Shown piece by piece: positions 17,975 to 25,681 of a stretch of DNA of 64,000 nucleotides. Below the pieces are notes generated by a model. That model was given only the letters and a program-made list of their open reading frames with translations. It did no database searches and was not told the origin of the DNA. The DNA is from Calorimonas adulescens (lineage in GTDB: Bacteria; Bacillota; Thermoanaerobacteria; Thermoanaerobacterales; UBA4877): NCBI RefSeq assembly GCF_008274215.1, contig NZ_VTPS01000001.1:186001-250000 (forward strand), read 5' to 3'. The position numbers were made by a program, and so were the translations under genes. The stretch's first letter is position 1. The number at the start of each line of letters is the position of its first letter.

Positions 17975-19091
17975 ATGCTTCACTCCTTTCTGCTTTTTGA
18001 TAGATTTCATTGAGCTTTCTTCGTAAACCATAACTATTGCAATGTTGCAGCATCCCTTTGTAAGATGCTGCGCTTCTCATAAACTCTTCTTTCGTCAGTC
18101 TTCCGGATTTTAATTCTTCGCACATGTGCTTAACCTTTCTAATGATGCGCCTCGCCGTTTGTTTCTTGAGCTTACGATGTGTAGCCCATATTTTGTAACC
18201 AACAAAGTCAATTCCAAGTGTAATCGGACGTATAGCTGTCTTACTGTTGAGGTCAAGGTGAAGCTCTTCGTCAAGGAATCTCTGAATCTCGTGCTTAACT
18301 TGATTCAGGAACTTCTTATCATTGGACAATATAATAACATCATCCATGTAACGAATGTAGTAATGGAGCTTCAACTCGTGCTTTGCATATTGGTCAAGCT
18401 CGTTGAGGTATATGTTTGCAAATAACTGGGATGTTAGGTTGCCTATAGGCATACCTACATCCGATAGCCACATATCCTCTGTACATTCTTCCGGATTCAT
18501 TCCGGAGGGAAGACCGAATTTCGTATTCTCGCAGTTTATGACTTTCCAAAGAAGATTGAGAAGCCTTTCATCGGTTATTCGCCGTTTTAGGATTTCAAAC
18601 AAAATTGCGTGGTCAACGCGGTAAAAATATTTGCTTATATCAAGCTTAAGATAATACCATTTCCCCTCCTTTCTGCTTACCTGGCGTAGCCAGTATTGCA
18701 ATCTGTCGGCGGCTTTGTGGGTTCCTTTCCCGATTCTGCATGCATAGCTGTCTTCAATGAACAGTTTGTCGTAAACCGGATTCAAGCATCGATAAATTGC
18801 CCATTGGACCACCCTGTCTTTAAACTGCAATGCCATGACAAGCCGAAGTTTCGGCTCGGTAACATAAAAAGGCCGGTATGGGCCGACTTCGTAAGTTCCC
18901 CACAAAAGCTCGTTCTGAGTGATAATGAGGTTCGACTCAAGGTTTGCTGTATAAGCCAGCACATCATCCCGGTACCTTTTGCCCTTCCGAGCTTCCAGGT
19001 ATGAATTATAGAGGTTTTCGTAATCGCAGATATCATCAAAGACATCTGTAATCATGGTCATTCCTTCACAATTATCTTTGATTTCCTTCAT
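17964..19091 (-). CDS. Diversity-generating retroelement reverse transcriptase
   Basis: The DGR enzyme that copies the template-repeat RNA into cDNA with random bases opposite adenines. The 375-residue protein has motif A (KLDISKYFYRVDH, Asp151), the DGR-type motif MPIGNLTSQ (214-222; other retroelements usually have QG in this region), the catalytic YMDD (248-251) and the thumb region after about 300. Length fits compact DGR RTs, with no extra nuclease or maturase domain. It lies 187 bases downstream of the template repeat in the same orientation, as in known DGRs. ATG with GGAGG four bases upstream. Confidence 0.96.
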   Translation of the reverse strand: MKEIKDNCEGMTMITDVFDDICDYENLYNSYLEARKGKRYRDDVLAYTANLESNLIITQNELLWGTYEVGPYRPFYVTEPKLRLVMALQFKDRVVQWAIYRCLNPVYDKLFIEDSYACRIGKGTHKAADRLQYWLRQVSRKEGKWYYLKLDISKYFYRVDHAILFEILKRRITDERLLNLLWKVINCENTKFGLPSGMNPEECTEDMWLSDVGMPIGNLTSQLFANIYLNELDQYAKHELKLHYYIRYMDDVIILSNDKKFLNQVKHEIQRFLDEELHLDLNSKTAIRPITLGIDFVGYKIWATHRKLKKQTARRIIRKVKHMCEELKSGRLTKEEFMRSAASYKGMLQHCNSYGLRRKLNEIYQKAERSEAFGN

Positions 19092-19278
19092 GCGTCCTCC
19101 TTGTATTTGCGCCGTGCGTGACGTTTCCGCCTCGCTTCAATAATGAGCGTTTTCACGGCAATATAATCTTTTCCCCATGTCGTTCAGAGCAAAGGGAGGG
19201 AAGCAAGCCCCTTTGAGCCTGTACACTGTGCGCATTCCCGTAAGATATACGCCCATTATCGCTCCGATACAGGCGCAG

Positions 19279-19394
19279 AGCGGAGCGGAACCCGATGCTC
19301 GCGCTGACGCCCGAACGCGGATTGCCCAAGCTCGTGCAGAAGACTCCCGCGTTGGACGTGTTGTTCCAGTTGCCACCGCGAATCGGGAACCGCT
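19279..19394 (-). repeat. DGR template repeat (TR), 116 bp
   Basis: This 116-base segment matches the end of the target gene (19,905-20,020) over its full length except at 12 positions. Read on the coding strand, ten of these are A in the TR and another base in the target copy. The TR would encode the same frame with Asn/Ser/Ile codons (AAC, AGC, ATC, ATT) where the target has other residues. It starts 24 bases after the avd stop and lies before the RT gene, the standard position. The 187 bases between TR and RT have no gene and are probably part of the TR RNA needed for priming. Confidence 0.95.
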
Positions 19395-19418
19395 ATAGGC
19401 TTGCTCCCCATAATCGTA

Positions 19419-19820
19419 CTATTTGAGGGATTTCATATATCCTCCAATAATACGACCGATTTCATCAAGCAACCTGCTCCAATACTCATACTTTTTAAAA
19501 GGCAGAGGTGGAGCAAAGTTTTTATCGTAGTAGTCTTTATCCTGTGCTAACCGGATAAAATGTCTTAAAACCTCCAGTTCTATGTCAAGCTCTTGTAACG
19601 TCGTCTTCTTGTAATACTTTTTCTCTACTTCAATAGACAGGCGATACATCCTGAGCATAGATGTCCGGATTTCATCCGCAGTTTGCCGTTCTCTCCTTGG
19701 AAAATGAGCCACTGCTCGTTTCCCGTACTTTATCATGTCGGCTATTTTCTCTTTGAGAACGAATGCTTTCTTATCCGGTTTTTGCTCTGGATTATTCTGA
19801 AATTGATTTATTTCCGTCAA
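19419..19820 (-). CDS. avd: DGR accessory variability determinant (Avd)
   Basis: A 133-residue, basic, all-helical protein typical of Avd, which forms a pentameric four-helix bundle that binds the DGR RT and the TR RNA. It starts at TTG with AAGGAG upstream. The order target gene, avd, template repeat, RT is the same as in the Bordetella phage BPP-1 DGR. Avd is required for mutagenic homing in that system. No other role is evident. Confidence 0.9.
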   Translation of the reverse strand: MTEINQFQNNPEQKPDKKAFVLKEKIADMIKYGKRAVAHFPRRERQTADEIRTSMLRMYRLSIEVEKKYYKKTTLQELDIELEVLRHFIRLAQDKDYYDKNFAPPLPFKKYEYWSRLLDEIGRIIGGYMKSLK

Positions 19821-19848
19821 TTATTCTCCTTTCTTTAGAAATAGTAAA

Positions 19849-19864
19849 GCGGCCTATCGGCCGC
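19849..19864 (-). promoter_or_regulatory. DGR-type hairpin with GATA tetraloop downstream of the variable repeat
   Basis: GCGGCC-GATA-GGCCGC on the coding strand, a perfect 6-bp stem with a loop that fits the GRNA tetraloop rule described for DGR target hairpins. It lies 22 bases after the target stop codon and 40 bases from the end of the VR. No T-run follows, which argues against a simple terminator. Confidence 0.7.
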
Positions 19865-19886
19865 ATTCAGTTTAACAGTATACAGT

Positions 19887-20951
19887 TTACAGTTCTCCAT
19901 AGTAAGCGGAGCGGAACCCGACGCCCGCGCCGACGCCCGAACGCGGATTGCCCAAGCCCGTGCAGCAGACTCCCGCGTAGGACGTGTAGCCCCAGCTGCC
20001 ACCGCGAAAGGGGAACCGCTCTGCTACTCCATTGTTAGCATAAAAGTAATCGTTGCCGTATGTTTCATCAACAACAGCCCCATCAGGGAATAAACCAAGC
20101 TCTTTAAGAATCTGCGGGCATGTAACGCCAGATGCAAGGGTCATATCTTTAAAAAGACAACCTCTTGATGAATCAAGCTGAGAGGTAATTGATGTGCAAA
20201 GAGTCCATTTACTTGAAACATAATCGAGCTTAAGCGTACCGGCTGTACCTGGCGCAACAAGCGAACCATCCTGCAAAATAGCTTTCCAGTGAGTGGAGCT
20301 CTCTCCCATATCAGAAGTCGCATTCATACAGTCAGCATAAGGAATGATTTGAATTTCTCCCATAACCAGCCGCATTCCTGCACACCATTCCCAAACGTTT
20401 CCATTCAGGTCTGCAATGCCATCCGGCAGCCAGTTGTGATTCCATGTTGCCGGTCCCGAACCCGTAGCTGTCCTTCCAGTCTTTCCGGCTCCACTGTCAA
20501 AGTAAGTCTCCACACCTTTTTCATGAGGATACCCATGGTCAGAACCATAGTTGTTATTTCCTCGTGGCATTGTTCCGTTCTTTTTACTCCAAAGAGCAAT
20601 TGCTCCCCACAGAGAAAACGGCATAAGTCCCCAGGAGCTTCCTTTCTGTCTGCATGCTGCAAGTGCAGCATCCCAGGTTATAGAGGTCTTCGGGTCCTGC
20701 ATAGGCAGTGAATACGCTCTGTTGTTTACAATGATGTTTTGATATTTGCTGACTCCTACTTTTGCCTTTTCTGTACTATTCAGTACAAATGCAGGATGCA
20801 CTGTTGATGTAGCACCTGAATATAGTTCAGAAGTTAACATTTTAGGAAGAACAACAAGCACTGAGGGCATCCCAACGTCGTCGAGTTTTACCGTATTTTT
20901 CCCTCCAGAAAGAGATTCAACCGCCAATTTAAAATCATCAAAGTTTGCCAT
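19887..20951 (-). CDS. DGR target: formylglycine-generating-enzyme-like C-type-lectin-fold tail protein
   Basis: A 354-residue protein whose C-terminal half has the FGE/sulfatase-modifying-factor C-type lectin signature: NGNVWEWCAG near residue 190 and, at the very end, RFPFRGGSWGYTS...GVGFRSAYYG. The final 39 codons before SAYYGEL are the variable repeat. In such proteins the variable residues line one binding face. It is the first of the four DGR parts and lies between baseplate genes and avd, so it is probably the tail-tip receptor-binding protein or a decoration of it. ATG with GGAGGTG upstream. Confidence 0.93.
   Translation of the reverse strand: MANFDDFKLAVESLSGGKNTVKLDDVGMPSVLVVLPKMLTSELYSGATSTVHPAFVLNSTEKAKVGVSKYQNIIVNNRAYSLPMQDPKTSITWDAALAACRQKGSSWGLMPFSLWGAIALWSKKNGTMPRGNNNYGSDHGYPHEKGVETYFDSGAGKTGRTATGSGPATWNHNWLPDGIADLNGNVWEWCAGMRLVMGEIQIIPYADCMNATSDMGESSTHWKAILQDGSLVAPGTAGTLKLDYVSSKWTLCTSITSQLDSSRGCLFKDMTLASGVTCPQILKELGLFPDGAVVDETYGNDYFYANNGVAERFPFRGGSWGYTSYAGVCCTGLGNPRSGVGAGVGFRSAYYGEL
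19905..20020 (-). repeat. DGR variable repeat (VR), 116 bp
   Basis: The VR covers codons for FPFRGGSWGYTS to GFRSA at the end of the target gene. Compared with the TR, adenine-derived codon changes are ATT to TTT, AAC to AGC, AAC to GGC (two bases), AAC to TAC twice, AGC to GGC three times and ATC to GTC. Two changes are not at adenines: CCG to CCC and TTC to TGC. The 3' part is GC-rich and nearly free of A, as expected for the initiation-of-homing region. Confidence 0.95.
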
Positions 20952-20954
20952 TCT

Positions 20955-21284
20955 TTACACCTCCAAATCCCATAATGTTAGAGTACATTTATCAATATCA
21001 AAGGGAACCGGTTCAAGTCTCGTAGCAGGTTCTCCTTCTTCCGGATTTTCAACCGGAGTTTCAATATAAGTCCGTGCCGGTATGTCTATTTCAGCCACGT
21101 ATCTGAGTCCCGCTGCCGTACCGCAAACCAGGCATCCCATACTGTCGGCACAGATGTCGATATGATTTGTGTCGTCTCTTTCATACTTTGAAAGATTAAG
21201 CATAATCTCATCTCTGAAACTGATAATATTTCCAGTAACCGAATACTCAATTTTCGGCCCTTCGTTTTTATTAACAACGTTCAT
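20955..21284 (-). CDS. Phage protein upstream of the DGR target
   Basis: A 109-residue protein, apparently beta-rich with an acidic C-terminal half, and no recognised domain. It ends three bases before the DGR target begins and its start overlaps the upstream small gene (ATGA). Its place between the tail genes and the receptor-binding target suggests a tail-fibre accessory or an adaptor that carries the target; that is inferred from context only. Confidence 0.55.
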   Translation of the reverse strand: MNVVNKNEGPKIEYSVTGNIISFRDEIMLNLSKYERDDTNHIDICADSMGCLVCGTAAGLRYVAEIDIPARTYIETPVENPEEGEPATRLEPVPFDIDKCTLTLWDLEV

Positions 21285-21454
21285 CGTCTATTTTCCTCCA
21301 TTCTTCTTAATTCTTTGTAGGCTTCTGCTGTTCTTGCAGCAATGCATTCAACATGCTCACGGTCAGCAGCATTTTTGGGATTTGCTCCGAAAGAGCGAGC
21401 CACGTATGCTTCGGCTTGTTTTCGTTCTTCGGACTTTATGATTATGTTTGCCAT
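21281..21454 (-). CDS. Small phage protein (57 aa)
   Basis: The frame starts MANIIIKSEERKQ and is helical and charged. Its stop overlaps the next start (ATGA), typical of real operon genes. It overlaps the 21,363-21,560 frame by 92 bases in another phase; both have plausible ribosome sites, so I list both. Function unknown. Confidence 0.5.
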   Translation of the reverse strand: MANIIIKSEERKQAEAYVARSFGANPKNAADREHVECIAARTAEAYKELRRMEENRR

Positions 21455-21560
21455 ATTCTTCGTTCACTCCTTTCTCGCAGTTTATACAAATCTGTCTTCC
21501 TTCTGGGATTATTTCACCGCAGCAAACACATCTGTCTGTATCGGTGTAACAGAAAGACAT
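21363..21560 (-). CDS. Small zinc-ribbon phage protein (65 aa)
   Basis: Starts MSFCYTDTDRC with GGGAGG nine bases upstream. Four cysteines in CVCC and CINC spacing (CVCCGEIIPEGRQICINCEK) make a zinc ribbon. The tail is basic and ends in Cys-Cys. Short proteins of this kind are frequent among phage genes of Clostridia; the role is unknown. It overlaps the 57-residue frame at 21,281-21,454. Confidence 0.55.
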   Translation of the reverse strand: MSFCYTDTDRCVCCGEIIPEGRQICINCEKGVNEEYGKHNHKVRRTKTSRSIRGSLFRSKSQKCC

Positions 21561-21562
21561 GA

Positions 21563-22003
21563 TTAAATACCTCCCTGGATATAGCAATTGACTACAACCC
21601 TGGACGCAGCTCCTGTAAATGCTATTTTGAATCCGTTAAGCAGCTTTTCAGTGATTTCTATGCTTCCAACTCCGCCATTTTCATAGCTGACTATTTCCGC
21701 ATAGACAGTATAGTCTTGAGTGTTCCTACTCGTAGCAAGGGATACGGTTTGAATACTGTTGTTGAACGGATATTTCTGTGTATTTGTGAGTTCCACTGTC
21801 TTTTTCTCTCCAGTCAACCCATCCGTCTTGTCTTTGAGAAGTCTCGCCATTCGTATAGCCTCAAGAGCCATCGCATCTCCGGCAAAAACACCTTCTTCAA
21901 TGTTGTTAAACCGGTCCTGGTCTTGAGGAGTCCCCTGTTGAATCACCTGCTGGGTTGCAGGGTCAACAACATGGTTCAACCAAAATGTCCTGCCGTATGC
22001 CAT
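21563..22003 (-). CDS. Tail-fibre-like phage structural protein
   Basis: A 146-residue protein starting MAYGRTFWLNHVVD, with a helix in the middle and a beta-rich C-terminal half. The N-terminus resembles attachment segments of short tail-fibre proteins. It is placed between baseplate genes and the DGR genes. The assignment is from context and weak resemblance only. Confidence 0.5.
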   Translation of the reverse strand: MAYGRTFWLNHVVDPATQQVIQQGTPQDQDRFNNIEEGVFAGDAMALEAIRMARLLKDKTDGLTGEKKTVELTNTQKYPFNNSIQTVSLATSRNTQDYTVYAEIVSYENGGVGSIEITEKLLNGFKIAFTGAASRVVVNCYIQGGI

Positions 22004-22006
22004 TTT

Positions 22007-22312
22007 TTACACCTCCTGTATCGGTAGATTAAATTTAATTAAAATGCTTTGTACTCCTGTTCTTGATATACTCACCTCCTGCTCACCTGCTAATGTTCCT
22101 GCGTCATCATAAATTCTTATGCGTGTCACCGTGTTAGCCACGGCTGGAACGTTAGGAATATTAGCAAGAATGATGATACTGTTTCCGCTGATTTGAGCAC
22201 TGTTTACCTCTGCATCGTACCAGACACCTGAAACCTGATACTGAAATTTTTGAAGAGAGTTGAGCCATCTTTCCCTTTGTTTTGCAAGAAACTCGTTTGT
22301 CCAAAAACCCAT
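22007..22312 (-). CDS. Phage tail/baseplate-associated protein
   Basis: A 101-residue protein (MGFWTNEFLAKQ...) with a short N-terminal helix and a beta-sandwich-like rest. I start it at ATG 22,312, nine bases after GGAGG, not the GTG at 22,321. It lies directly after the gpI-like protein gene, where adaptor or fibre proteins are usual. No family is recognised. Confidence 0.5.
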   Translation of the reverse strand: MGFWTNEFLAKQRERWLNSLQKFQYQVSGVWYDAEVNSAQISGNSIIILANIPNVPAVANTVTRIRIYDDAGTLAGEQEVSISRTGVQSILIKFNLPIQEV

Positions 22313-22326
22313 GTGAATCACCTCCT

Positions 22327-23241
22327 TTATTCACCGCAGTATGCAGTTCCACAATATGTCGGCTGGAAGAAGTATTCTAATACACCTCCGTCAACATCAA
22401 CTTGCTTTTCTATATTTGTGCCAACAGTAGATAAATACGGATAGGTTCCACAAACCTCATCACCACAATTCATTGGCTGATAGAGAAAGTTTTCTATTGC
22501 TCCATCAACATCAATATCCTTTGTGAGAATTACTCCAATTGTAGCGATGTCTGGATAGGTTCCACATTCAGTTGGCTCGTAGATAAAATCTGCTATAGAA
22601 CTGCCAACAGATACGTCTTTTTCAAGGATAGCACCAAGAGTAGCAACGTTCGGATAAGTCCCGCAAAAAATCGTTCCGCAAAACGGAACGTTTGTGATGA
22701 ATGAAGCTATATTCTTTCCAACCTGGACTTCCGCTTTTATTTGGTACATGTATCGTATTCCGACACCACCAGGTTTTATAGCAGGAACTTCACCCAGGAC
22801 AATAGGTTCTCCTCCAGGACCAATCGTCGGCATTGTCAGGATGATGGTTGCAGGTTGAGAAGGTTCTTCTGAGTAATAGATATCATCTACTCCCCAGACA
22901 TTCTTCATGGCCTCCATGATGTCATAGTAGGTTCCATTGGTAACATTTCTGAAAGCCTTATATTTCAGGAACCTCCTGTACCGTTCATCATCAATAACTG
23001 GATAGTAAATTTCTTTTCCTGACAACAAACCTGCTTCTTTACGGCTCAAAACAACTATATCACCTACACCATCTAATTGTTTCCCTACGGCTTTGTCTAA
23101 TGTCCTTTCAGTTCGTAACTGGTTGAACATGTCAAGGACTTCTTGAAGCTGATGATCCAGTGCATTTGCTAAAACTTCTATATTGTGCTTATTTCTGAAC
23201 TGTTCCGGAAAGTCAGCTAAAAGGCTATCAAGGCGTTCCAT
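22327..23241 (-). CDS. gpI-like/DUF2612-type baseplate protein with Cys-containing tandem repeats
   Basis: Residues 1-180 resemble the P2 gpI / DUF2612 baseplate wedge protein (FPEQFRNKHNIEVLANALDH at the start; RYRRFLKYKAFRNVTNGTYYDI in the middle). The last 120 residues are three to four imperfect repeats of about 38 residues built on CGTYP..AT.G..L.K...V...I..F.Y.P..CG. The repeat region has nine cysteines, unusual for a cytoplasmically assembled tail protein; metal binding or disulfides after release are possible. It follows the baseplate J gene with overlap. Confidence 0.8.
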   Translation of the reverse strand: MERLDSLLADFPEQFRNKHNIEVLANALDHQLQEVLDMFNQLRTERTLDKAVGKQLDGVGDIVVLSRKEAGLLSGKEIYYPVIDDERYRRFLKYKAFRNVTNGTYYDIMEAMKNVWGVDDIYYSEEPSQPATIILTMPTIGPGGEPIVLGEVPAIKPGGVGIRYMYQIKAEVQVGKNIASFITNVPFCGTIFCGTYPNVATLGAILEKDVSVGSSIADFIYEPTECGTYPDIATIGVILTKDIDVDGAIENFLYQPMNCGDEVCGTYPYLSTVGTNIEKQVDVDGGVLEYFFQPTYCGTAYCGE

Positions 23242-24685
23242 TCAGGACCACCTCTATTCTGTCTTTGTCTATAACCGCCTTTTGTCTGCTCGTAATATCA
23301 ACGTTTTCCAGGTCGTAAGCCGTTGGTGTTTCTTCCGCATCTGTTGTTGCAAACGCTTGAATTTTAACGTATCCAACGCCACTTACATTGGTATAGATAC
23401 CAGCGTAAAATCTCTGCGTAAAAATGCTTTCTCCTGCTTTCAAGCTTTTTACATCGCTTAGAATTGAGTTTCTCGTAAGCTCTGCGTAATTTGGCGGCAT
23501 CGGCTGTGCGGAATTCATTGTAAGTGTCACTTTAAGCCAAACATAGACATACTGAGGACGGTTAAACCTTATTGTTATGGGTTCTCCGGAAACACCGGTT
23601 ACTATAACCTCCTCTGAACCAAATGTTCCAATTCCCCCTGCCTTTTTTGCAAGAATTTGAGCTGCTATTTCCGTACTGTCTCCGCCATCGACAACTATCT
23701 CAATACTATGTGGCGGCCTTCCTTCTTCGTCCACAGTATCTCCGTCGTTCTCATACCCCTTTGCGCTTTCGACACCTTCTACGTTCTCAAGAATCGCACC
23801 AACGATACTATCGAGCATTGTATTAGACCTGAGAGCGATTTTCTGGATATATGATTGTCTCGCTTCAACATCTGTCTCTGCAAGTCGTCCGTAGACTGCA
23901 TATCCTACGTTTCTACAGCTCCGAAAGCCAATCGGTCCCGTAACTATTTTGTTAATAGAACCTTCTGGCAGAACAAATTTACCGTATTCCTCGCTTAAAA
24001 AGCTTATGAGAGAATAAACGCTCTTCGTTGTCAGATTTTCAGATAATATCAGCGAGCTGCTCCTGAGCTTGTTGGTATCTTCCAGCATTAAAACTCCATT
24101 TTGTACCGTAGCTGTAAAGAGAGGGTCAGTAATGGCTTGTGCTAAACCTTCCAGAATTGAGGATTCTGTCGGGTTTGTTCCACTTGTGTAGGTGTAAATC
24201 GTTCCGTCTATTGCGATGGTATAAGTCGAAGAAGCTTGAACCTGTAATACTCTGATAGAAACTTTGTTAAAAGCCCTACGTGTTATGACTGATGATTCCT
24301 GAGCGCATAGGAAATTGACAACAGGTAAAGTATCAGATGCAATCATACATGTAGTCGGTATAGGTGTTTCATCGTCGCCCTCACAAAGGATAGTATAAGA
24401 TGTCTTAGTTGCCCTGGCTCTTTTTGAACCTCCAAACTGCATTGCATTGTCAAGGTTTATGCCTTCTGCTGTCGATGGATACTGAGAGTAATATACGTCC
24501 TGTCCAACTTCCCACAAAGTCGCAATCTTATCAGCAAAGCTTGTAACGAATACATTTAACAATGATTGAGGATTAACCGTTGGGTCAAATCCCCAGCCTT
24601 CTTTAAGCTCTTCGTATATTTCAGACATAATAGTATCAAGCCTTTTCAATACAAAACCATCTGGAGTGACTCCGTAATCAGGCAT
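23228..24685 (-). CDS. Baseplate J/gp47-like protein
   Basis: A 485-residue homologue of the baseplate wedge protein J (Mu gp47, XkdT family). It begins PDYGVTPDGFVLKRLD, contains the RARATKTSYTIL beta domain and the typical VYGRLAETDVEARQSYIQ...NTMLDSIVGAILENVEGV helix region, and ends in a beta-rich domain. The protein forms the baseplate wedge of contractile tails. It overlaps its neighbours on both sides by a few bases. Confidence 0.9.
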   Translation of the reverse strand: MPDYGVTPDGFVLKRLDTIMSEIYEELKEGWGFDPTVNPQSLLNVFVTSFADKIATLWEVGQDVYYSQYPSTAEGINLDNAMQFGGSKRARATKTSYTILCEGDDETPIPTTCMIASDTLPVVNFLCAQESSVITRRAFNKVSIRVLQVQASSTYTIAIDGTIYTYTSGTNPTESSILEGLAQAITDPLFTATVQNGVLMLEDTNKLRSSSLILSENLTTKSVYSLISFLSEEYGKFVLPEGSINKIVTGPIGFRSCRNVGYAVYGRLAETDVEARQSYIQKIALRSNTMLDSIVGAILENVEGVESAKGYENDGDTVDEEGRPPHSIEIVVDGGDSTEIAAQILAKKAGGIGTFGSEEVIVTGVSGEPITIRFNRPQYVYVWLKVTLTMNSAQPMPPNYAELTRNSILSDVKSLKAGESIFTQRFYAGIYTNVSGVGYVKIQAFATTDAEETPTAYDLENVDITSRQKAVIDKDRIEVVLNGTP

Positions 24686-25031
24686 TAACCGTCACCTCCT
24701 CACTTATATATTCACTGCCTGCTTTTGCCTCAAATGAAATAGTTAAAGTTCTCTCAGCCTTGTTTGCAGTAATAGTAAGCGATGTAACTTCTGTTACCTC
24801 ATCAACGCTGAGTATCTGCTCTCTAATGAGCTGTTCGGTCCGGAAGTCATTTCCTCCTTTTACAAGCACCTCATCAAAGTAAGGGATCCCGAGCTCTTCG
24901 TTAAACTCCCATTCTCCGGCAAACCATTGCAGCCGTATCTTAACTGCTTGGCTTACGCTGTCTGTAATGGAAATATCGCCGCTACTGGATACTGCAAGGT
25001 CTCCTGTAGCATCAAGCAACAAATCTTTCAA
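24678..25031 (-). CDS. Baseplate gpW/gp25-like (DUF2634-type) protein
   Basis: A 117-residue protein with the gp25-like pattern: KIRLQWFAGEWEFNEELGIPYFDEVLVKG, and a C-terminal beta-strand region that ends at the baseplate J overlap. gp25/W forms the inner baseplate disc and starts sheath polymerisation. It starts at TTG (GGAGGGAT upstream). Placement between spike and baseplate J genes is canonical. Confidence 0.85.
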   Translation of the reverse strand: MKDLLLDATGDLAVSSSGDISITDSVSQAVKIRLQWFAGEWEFNEELGIPYFDEVLVKGGNDFRTEQLIREQILSVDEVTEVTSLTITANKAERTLTISFEAKAGSEYISEEVTVNA

Positions 25032-25045
25032 TTATCATCCCTCCT

Positions 25046-25681
25046 TTACTGTGGTGCTGAGGTCTGGCTTCCAGGTTCCGATGATGTATGAGTATGATTC
25101 TTCAATGAGATATTTCCTGCTGTTACATCTCCGGAAAGCACTGAGAGCCCTTGTGAGGCCGTTATTTTTCCTGTGGTAGTTGTTATATTACCCTCCACTG
25201 TTAAATCGCCCCTGATGGCTATTCCGCTTTGAGAAAGGGTTATTTTGCTATCCCCTTTCTTAATCACTATTGCATCATTGTCGATTGCTTCCTTAACCGC
25301 AGCATTTGGCTTTGCAAAAAGCCCTGGTATTGCTACTGCATTGGTAAGGTCATGCCTCAATTCTGCCTGCGTCTCACCGCCGTATCTCCAGTAATCAAGG
25401 GCCTGCTCGCAGATTATAAGCAGACATCCGTCGCCCTCTTTTATCGGGAATGCAATAGTAGCATCCTGTCCGCCTCCCTGTATCAGCACCACTGGAACAC
25501 CGGATATGACCGGATAGTTAAAAACCCTGCCATCCGGAGACCTAAACTGTCCTTTCGGTAGGACAACAGCCGTGCATGTGGCAGAGTCAAAACTTTTAAT
25601 TTCTCCTGGCATCGCAGTATGAACGCCAGAAAGGAATTCTTCAATAGTCCTTCCTATTTGTTCTGTAAATTCTTGCAGCAA
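25046..25681 (-). CDS. Baseplate spike protein (gpV / Gp138-type)
   Basis: The 211-residue protein has an N-terminal OB-fold (MPGEIKSFDSATCTAVVLPKG, VPVVLIQGG), a beta-helix repeat region (GDLTVEGNITTTTGKITASQ) and a C-terminal KNHTHTSSEPG. The HTH motif near the tip is the iron-binding HxH of trimeric spike tips. It is the membrane-piercing needle. The hub gene follows upstream and gp25-like downstream. Confidence 0.88.
   Translation of the reverse strand: MLQEFTEQIGRTIEEFLSGVHTAMPGEIKSFDSATCTAVVLPKGQFRSPDGRVFNYPVISGVPVVLIQGGGQDATIAFPIKEGDGCLLIICEQALDYWRYGGETQAELRHDLTNAVAIPGLFAKPNAAVKEAIDNDAIVIKKGDSKITLSQSGIAIRGDLTVEGNITTTTGKITASQGLSVLSGDVTAGNISLKNHTHTSSEPGSQTSAPQ

Noticed and set aside
18782-19045. 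Second minus-strand frame inside the RT gene
   Set aside because: Shadow of the RT in another frame, with no start context or known protein pattern.
19137-19398. Open frames on both strands over the template repeat
   Set aside because: They arise from the GC-rich TR, lack ribosome sites, and the region is explained as TR RNA.
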